Positions 57,291 to 64,000 of a DNA stretch of 64,000 nt are shown in pieces. The notes under the pieces were generated by a model. That model saw nothing but the letters and a program-made list of their open reading frames with translations. It ran no database searches and was not told the origin of the DNA. The stretch is from Cymbidium sinense. Its lineage: Eukaryota; Streptophyta; Magnoliopsida; Asparagales; Orchidaceae. Each line of letters begins with the position of its first letter. The first letter of the stretch is position 1. Made by a program: the position numbers and the translations under genes. Location of the stretch: NCBI GenBank assembly GCA_021442155.1, contig CM038215.1:279856413-279920412 (forward strand), in the 5' to 3' direction.

Positions 57291-57377
57291 TCAGCCCATG
57301 TGTATCTAAGCATGCCTTAATTAACGCCTTTTGTTCGCTTGTACAAAGTGTTGCGAATCCGGTGGCGTAGAAAACGT

Positions 57378-58260
57378 TATTAATTGATCTAATATCTTAT
57401 TAGATTTTTTAGATTAATATTTAATAGATTCCAATTTAGCCTAATCAGCCTTTTTAGACATTAAAATTTTCACTTTAAATCTCTATATCCGAGCACATGC
57501 AGGTATTTATAGCTTAGATAATTTCAACAAATTAATGAAATCACTGACATTAAAAATCATAATTAGAATGAAATTTCTTTTATTTTGATCAAGTAAGCTC
57601 TATAATTTTTGTAAAATTTAATTTAGTATCTCAGCCAAAGAGTTGCGATTCTGAAGAAGGCGTAAATTGATTTAATATTTTATTAGATTTTTTAGATTAA
57701 TATTTAATAGATTCCAATTTAGCATGCAAAGCCTTTTCAGACATTGAAATTTGCACTTTAAATCTCAATATGCGAGCACATGCATGTTTATAGCTTAGAT
57801 AATTTCACTTAATTAGTGATTTCCTTAATTTTGAAAATCATAATAAGAATAAAATCCTTAATTTTTCTATTTAAGGAAAGCTCCATGATTTTTGTAGATT
57901 TTGATTTAAGATCGCTTCTCGCTTGCCAGATATAAAGTGTTGCAGGTCTCGTAAGAAGGCATCAGAATCGATCTAATATATTATTAGATTTTAAGATTAA
58001 TATTTAAGATTCCACTTTAGCTCAGCCTTTCAAACATTAAAATTTGCACTTTAAATATTTATGTCCAAGCACATGCATGTATTTATACTAGATAATTTCA
58101 ATTTAATTGATTTCGTTGATTTTAAAATCATAATTAGAATGAAATTCTTAATTTTTGTATTGAAGGAAAGCTCCATGATTTTGTAGATTTTGGTTTAAGA
58201 TACCCCCCGCTCAGTACAAAGAGTTGCATCCAGACAAGAAGAAATTTTGATTTAGATCCA
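57378..58260 (+). repeat. Approximately 290-bp tandem repeat, three units
   Basis: Units begin near 57382, 57665 and 57966 with a ttgatctaatatcttattag-type block. They continue through cactttaaatctctat, gcacatgcaggtatttatag and gaaagctccatgattttt. Two further units lie at about 62533-63070. It is non-coding. Confidence 0.88.
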
Positions 58261-58275
58261 ATGAAATTCCCTTTT

Positions 58276-58990
58276 TTTGTTTGATGCTTTTAGTTTAAAA
58301 TTAGCTGCAAGTTTCTCTACTTAGTATTCTTAAGTCAATTCACTTCATTCTAAGTCAAAAGATTTGACGCATTTTAAAATTCCTGATCATCCTCATGTAG
58401 GCTTATTCAGATGTCCTCGAAAGATAAGAGTTTGTGACATCAGTTTTCATCTTGTCGTGCCCTCTTGAGCACAACGAGGTCTTCAGACCTGAAAGAATAT
58501 ATACAATGTAATATATATTCATCCCCACCTTTTTTTTTTTCAAGTCTAAATTAAATTTAAAAAGATTCGCCTGGGGGAGCGAGATCTACGAGTGTTATTT
58601 ACCCAGACGCCTCGAAGATAAATGGCTCATGACACCACGCTGTTTTTCATCTCGTCATACTCTTCGAAAGCACAACGAGCCTTCAAACCCGCAAAGAAGC
58701 ACAAAGATATATATATTTTGACATTCACAGATCAAATATGTTCTAACGATTTTGGCAGATTGCAATGCCAGAAACAAGCAGATGAATGAATGCAAGCGCA
58801 AAGTATGGACACGAATTGAAAGTAGAATTGACGATGTTCTTCCGACACGCACGTTTAAATAAGGCGAGGGAGCGCCATTAACCGAAAATCTAAAGAAGAC
58901 TCACTTCTCGCTGATATTCTTCATTACTGAGACAAAAAAATTATGGTTATGCAAGAACGCGAATGAGGGAAACTGCCGAGAATTTAACGA
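58276..58990 (+). repeat. Left copy of a segment duplicated at the right edge
   Basis: The sequence from gatgcttttagtttaaaat through gagcacaacgaggtcttcag to gacgatgttcttcc is repeated in the same order at 63280-64000. Within the segment, the gagcacaacgagg-type block occurs twice (about 58467 and 58668), an older internal duplication. It is non-coding. Confidence 0.8.
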
Positions 58991-59034
58991 CGTTCTTCCC
59001 ATTACACGCAAAAGCATAAGTTAGAGAAGGATTC

Positions 59035-59690
59035 CATGGACAGGCTGGAGTGGAATTGATGGGCCGCAGGAAGGAGGTGCTGCGCACCTTGCGGTCCGGG
59101 CTGTGGGAAGGCAACCAACAGTGGTTCGCGGGCGCCGCTGGCAGGAGCGGAGGTGGGACAGGCTAGCGGGAGTAGCGGGAATGAGTTGGTGGTGGTGGAA
59201 CGCGAGACGCGCTTGCAGTGGGCTGGGTTCGCAGGACGCGCTATGCGGGCTGGTGCGCGGAGGCGGACGGCTGGTCTGCGCGGACGCGTGGCAACGGTCG
59301 TGGATGGCAGTCCAGCGCGGAACGGCAACCAGACGCAGAAAGGGCCAGCGGAGCGCGCGGTGGAATAGGAGAGGCAGGATCACGTGGTTGGCCGGAGTAG
59401 AGTGCACGGGACGGTGCCTACTGGGCTGCGGAAGCGGGTCGGCGGGCCGCGGCTTTGCGGGCTACGTGGCAGGCTTGGTTGCGGAGAACGGGACGCGAGC
59501 TGCAATTTTGTGGGCTGGAGGAACAGTGAAACCCTGAGGGTTTCCGGCGGGATTTGCAGTGAGAGAGACGCGTCGGCGGGCAGGCAGGCAGGCGGGATCA
59601 CGCCGAAGTGCGGGGCACGTGATTGCGCTGGAGCGGTGGACATCAGAGGAGATTTAGAGGGGAATCACTGATTTTTACCTGTGCAGGAGG
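59035..59690. other. GC-rich block
   Basis: This stretch of about 650 bp is strongly GC- and CpG-rich, in sharp contrast to its AT-rich surroundings. Open frames on both strands (for example plus 59103-59537 and minus 59021-59407) are Arg/Gly/Ala- or Pro/Ser-rich and resemble no protein I recognise. It may be promoter-type or element-terminal DNA. Coding function is not supported. Confidence 0.4.
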
Positions 59691-60808
59691 AGTCTCCAAC
59701 GTGGGAGGGAATGCGGGAGAGAGGAGAGAAAACTGTTGGAAAAAAAAATTGGGAGGGAGAATAGGAATTGTTCCTTTTTCCTCTTTTTTTTTATCAAAAT
59801 AACTCAAAAGAATGAAATGGGGGGGAATAGTTGAGCATGGGGGATAATTTAGAAATTTTTAAATAAATTTTAAATTAATTAAACGATTTTAATGTGGATT
59901 GCACATAGCATAATATATATCAATTGAGTTAATTGATGCTCAACACAACGTAAGACGCTTCGCAGAATCGGAGTGCTGGTTTGAGCCGCCACAAATCAAT
60001 TTCACCAAAATGTCACTTTTGACCGCTCAATTTTCGCACTCATTCAATTGAGCAAGCCTTTATTTGATAGATTTTGACATTTCAGCTGACATGATGAGCG
60101 AACGAAGGTTGTTTGATCCTCATCGACCTCGCGATTAAGCGCGTTGACTAAGCACTTGCTCGGTTGATCATCAAGTTGTGCAATATTTATATCCTGACTA
60201 ATTTCGATGTTCTAAACGTGATGGTGAAGTTCGTTCGTCGATCAGAGGTCATTTCGACTATTTTTGGTGACATCTAGCGCATTTTGAGCCCCAATTTGTA
60301 CAGTGTTGCTTTCGAAGTATGTCGTATTAGACTTGTGGGATTGACTCGACTTATAGCATGTAAGTGGAGGTCAACAAATGGCTCAGCTGAAGGCTCACGG
60401 CCACGGCCATGGTTGCGCAGTTTGTTTGAAGAACGGACACAGCAATTTTGTGGGCTGAGGAACAGGAAACGCCGAGGGTTTCCTAGGATTTGCTATGAGA
60501 CGAGCCACGGGCAAAAGGCAGGATTGGCTGGGCACGGATCATACTGAGCTGGACATCGAGGAGATTTGAGGAGAATCACCGATTTTACCTCTGCAGGAGG
60601 AGTCTCCAACGTGGAGGGAATGAGAGAGGTGAAAAACCGTTGGAAAATAAAATTAGAGGAATAGAACCGCTCTTTTTCCTCTTTTTTTTATCAAAAAAAT
60701 TGAAAAAAAACAAAATGGGGGGAACGGTTGAGCATGTGGGATAATTTAGGGATTTTTAAATAGATTTTAAATTAATTAAACGATTTTAATGTGATTTCAA
60801 CAAGAATA

Positions 60809-60881
<73 letters not shown>

Positions 60882-61395
60882 ATTTAATATTCTAACAATG
60901 ATGCAAGACGCTTCACAATCGGAGGCCGCTTTGAGTTGGCGTCAAATTGAGTCAATTTCAGCTCAAAATGTACGTCGTCACTTTTGACTACTCGATTTTC
61001 TCGCAGACTCATCTGAATTGAGTGCGCACAGTCTTATTTGATAGATTTTGATATTTTAAAGCCAATGACATGATGAATTTTATGAACAGAGGTCGTTTGA
61101 TCCTCGTCGATGCTTCCTAACCTCGTTATATGTGCAAGCATAGTGATGACTTAAGCACTTGCTCGGTTGATCATCAAGTTGTGCAATATTTATATCCTAA
61201 CCAATTTTGATGTTCTGAACGTGATGGTGAAGTTTGTTTGTCGATCAGAGGTCATTTCGATCATTTTCGGTGAAGACCAGTGCATTTTGAGCCCCAATTT
61301 GCACAGTGTCGCTTTCGAAGTCTGTCGAATTAGACTTGTGGGCTTGACTCGACTTATGACACGTAAGTGGAGGTCAACAATTCCCCAACAAATGT
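59503..61395 (+). repeat. 940-bp tandem duplication (two units)
   Basis: gcaattttgtgggctg at about 59502 recurs at about 60442. Both units then carry gcaggaggagtctccaacgt, a run of T then A, gattttaatgtg, and gttgatcatcaagttgtgca. The two end with acgtaagtggaggtcaacaa or a close variant (about 60357 and 61360). The first unit keeps more GC-rich sequence, and the second has a long TA tract inserted (60814-60876). Confidence 0.85.
60814..60876. repeat. TA dinucleotide tract
   Basis: (TA)n in the second 940-bp unit. The first unit has only gcataatatatatcaat at the equivalent place (about 59909), so this is microsatellite expansion. Confidence 0.95.
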
Positions 61396-62532
61396 GATCG
61401 CATAGCGATTTGTTGAAAATTGATTTGGGTCAATAGAACTTGGATCATTTCAGCTTCTATTGCAATAGCTTACGGAGCTTTTGATAGGATTTATCATTAG
61501 TATACTGCCTTTTTCAGGACATGCTAAATGAAGGGATTGACCAACTTGTTAGAATCGACTTATCGGATTGATAAGAGTTCTTACACCATCTATTATCTGC
61601 TTCAATGGTTTTGTTGAAGATCTCTTTCTTTTATGTTCTTGCAGATTTGAGTCTCCTCCAACCCTAACTTCATGCTTGGCTGGGTTTGATGGAGGAATTT
61701 GTCTGCTTGTTTTGAAGAAGGATTCTGCTAGCGAATCAGTTTATCTATGCTTGATCGGATTTGAAATTCTTTTTGTCCTAGTTTTGAGCTTGACGGAGTT
61801 GATGAAGGACTGACCTGATTTATCCCTATTGACTTGTCAAGAAGTGTATGCACTATGAACTCTTGTCGCTTTGATGGATTCGTATATATATACATGACTC
61901 TTCTAGCTTATATAGGGTCAATATTGAGTTATTAGTCTAACAATGTGTGCTTTAACAGACTGAATAACCACAAAATTCTTTTAGTTCGACCATCGAATTT
62001 GTATGAACTATGGAATTGCTTTTTCGATCCTATGCTTTCTACTTTGACGGACTTGATGAGGAGATAAGCTTTGATCTGTGTTTTGATCTTGATAAGATCA
62101 TTTGAGAGTAGATTGAAATATCACTCTGTAGGTAATATATAGATTGATTTGAGGTACTTAAGCCGCTTCTTAGCATGCCTCGATCAATCAATCAAGTAGA
62201 GATCCCTCGATCCCGTTTGTAATCACTAAGTTGAATCCTTTAAAATTGAAGAGCTATCATCATTGACACTAACGGAGCTCTTTCATGCCGCTTTCTGCTT
62301 GTTGAGAGGAGGAGAGCGCCAACAACCGGGCCATATTTGGGCTTGTTGAGTTCGACCTTTAGAACCTACTCGAGTCTTCGACTTAAACTATAATGGGTTG
62401 GCAGTTTTGTCATTAGACTAATGAATGGGGGCTCTTTCACTTTGTCCTTTTCTTGCGGCTTGTTCAGTGAGGATAGCATCAACAACTTGACCATTTGTGG
62501 GCTTGTTGAGTTTGATGTTTAGGCCCAATTAC
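61396..62532. other. Non-coding DNA between duplicated segments
   Basis: It has mixed composition without a recognised gene. The frame at 61568-61813 (MIRVLTPSIICFNGFVEDLF...) has a Leu-rich, membrane-like look but no recognised family. Confidence 0.35.
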
Positions 62533-63070
62533 ATCAGCCTTTTCACACATTAAAATTTTCACTTTAAATCTCTATGTCCGAGCAAATGCAAGTATTTATA
62601 GCTTAGATAATTTTACTTAATTAGTGATTTCTTTGATTTTGAAAATCATAATTAGAATGAAATTTCTTAATTTGTGTATTAAAGGAAAGCTCCATGATTT
62701 TTGTAGAATTTGGTTTAGTATCTCCTTCCTTCGCTTACAAAGAGTTGCATCCTATTAAGAAGGTTGTAAATTGATCTAATATCTTATTATAATTTTCAGA
62801 TTAATATTTAATAGATTCAATTTAGCATGCGTAACCTTTTTAGACATTAAAATTTGCACTTTAAATCTCTATGTCCAAGCACATGCAGGTATTTATAGCT
62901 TAGATAATTTCACTTAATTGGTGATTTTGTTGATTTTGAAAATCATAATTAGAATGAAATTTCTTAATTTTTGTATTCAAGGAAAGCTCCATGATTTTTG
63001 TAGATTTTAGTTTAGTATCATCTTCTATCTGCTTGTATAAAGAGTTACAGATCGGGTGGCAAAGAAGGCA
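62533..63070 (+). repeat. Second cluster of the approximately 290-bp repeat
   Basis: It contains one partial and one full unit (the full unit starts near 62769), matching 57378-58260, including gaaagctccatgatttttgt and gcacatgcaggtatttatag. Confidence 0.85.
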
Positions 63071-63279
63071 TTTTGATTTAGATTGTAGTTTAAAACATTA
63101 CTTGTACTTAGTTTACTTGTTGAGTTTTTGTAATTCTCCCAATTTGATTATGTTCAATCTACATTACTTTTGATAAGTTTGTGAGTTTAGTGTTAGCCTC
63201 TCCAAAATTTCACTTAGATTTTAAATGAATGTTCTATTCTTTCCAAAATTCTCTTTAAAGGCTTACCCCACCCCCCCAC

Positions 63280-64000
63280 CCCTAGTTGACGCTTTTAGTT
63301 TAAAATGAGCAGCAAGTTCTCCTACTTAGCGTTCTTAAGCCAGTTCATTTCATTCTCCCTTTTTTTCTAAGTCAAAAGATTTGAAATAGTTTTGGCAGCC
63401 TGTCATTCATCGTAGGGTAATGAGATCGAGTATTTTACGCCCACTTGAGATAATAGTGGTGCCGACACTGAAATAATTTTATCTCGTCGCACCCTCTTGA
63501 GCACAACGAGGTCTTCAGACCTGAAAGAATACATACAATGCAATATATGTTCATCCCCTCCTTTTTTTCTAAGTATAAAAATTGATGAAATTTCGACAGC
63601 ATTTCGTCTAGGGGGAGCGACATTTGACGAGTGTTGGCTTACTTGGTATGCCCTCTTGAGCGTAGCGAGAGGTGTCATGCGACACCACAACCAACATTTC
63701 ATCTCGTCACGCCCTATTGAGCACAACAAGGTCTTCAAACCTGCATAGAAATACAAGCATGTATATATATTTTCACATTCACATGTTACACATGTTCTAA
63801 CACATTTTTCAGTGCGTTGCAATGCTCAGCAAAGGAACAAGGTTGGGTATGCAATTGGGAATGCAAGGCAAGGAGTGCGATGTAAGAAATTAAAAGAAGA
63901 ATTCACCTCTTGACGATGTTCTTCCCGACACGGCGAAAGTAAAAGGCTAAAGCGGAGGACGCCGAAATCGAAAGAAGAATTCTTCCGATCGAGACAAACG
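63280..64000 (+). repeat. Right copy of the 58.3-59.0 kb segment, running off the window
   Basis: It matches 58276-58990 block by block: gtttaaaatgagcagcaagt, gagcacaacgaggtcttcag and gacgatgttcttcccgaca. Together with the 290-bp units the duplicated tract exceeds 1.4 kb with an offset of about 5 kb. The window ends inside it. Confidence 0.8.

Noticed and set aside
59002..59671. Several overlapping frames on both strands in the GC-rich block
   Set aside because: Open frames are expected in GC-rich DNA with few stop codons. None shows a known domain or splice context.

Overview
This window is AT-rich, repeat-dense nuclear DNA from a flowering plant. The evidence is a spliced gene with plant-type GT-AG introns, a plant L1-type LINE, a Ty3/gypsy chromovirus, RTE-clade retrotransposons, dirigent-family gene relics and many MITE-like elements. 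The species cannot be named from sequence alone. No bacterial or organellar genes, CRISPR arrays, rRNA genes or convincing tRNA genes were seen.

The one clearly intact gene encodes the small (sigma) subunit of the AP-1 clathrin adaptor complex. Its seven coding exons (7173-21742, plus strand) join in frame to a 161-residue protein, and the first exon contributes only the ATG. Introns 1, 2 and 6 are 4.9, 5.2 and 3.7 kb and hold MITEs, an RTE fragment and other repeats.

Layout: 1-1148 is AT-rich with CT repeats and a foldback MITE. 1164-6467 is a decayed L1-type LINE with a perfect 15-bp target-site duplication. 6.7-21.9 kb is the AP-1 sigma gene. 22-26.4 kb is gene-poor. 26.4-27.9 kb is a dirigent-family pseudogene, and further dirigent pieces lie near 35.3, 36.0, 36.9, 45.5 and 50.8-52.2 kb, so the region looks like a decayed tandem cluster. 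28.4-33.9 kb is a decayed chromovirus whose 3' LTR carries an internal duplication. 38.1-44.7 kb holds two direct copies of a GGT-rich repeat bracketing two blocks of 86-bp tandem repeats. 46.0-49.3 kb is a second copy of a repeat also found in intron 6, here split by a nested RTE element with an 11-bp target-site duplication. 52.6-55.6 kb has a third GGT-rich repeat abutting a minus-strand LINE fragment. 56.6-64 kb is an unusual mosaic of 347-bp, about 290-bp and 940-bp tandem or direct duplications with one GC-rich block, and no recognised gene.

Only the AP-1 sigma gene appears functional. The rest records insertion, duplication and decay. No new enzymatic or defence system was found. The most informative structures are the dirigent relic cluster, the RTE insertion with an unoccupied paralogous site, the 86-bp arrays with flanking direct repeats, and the duplicated non-coding tract at the right end.
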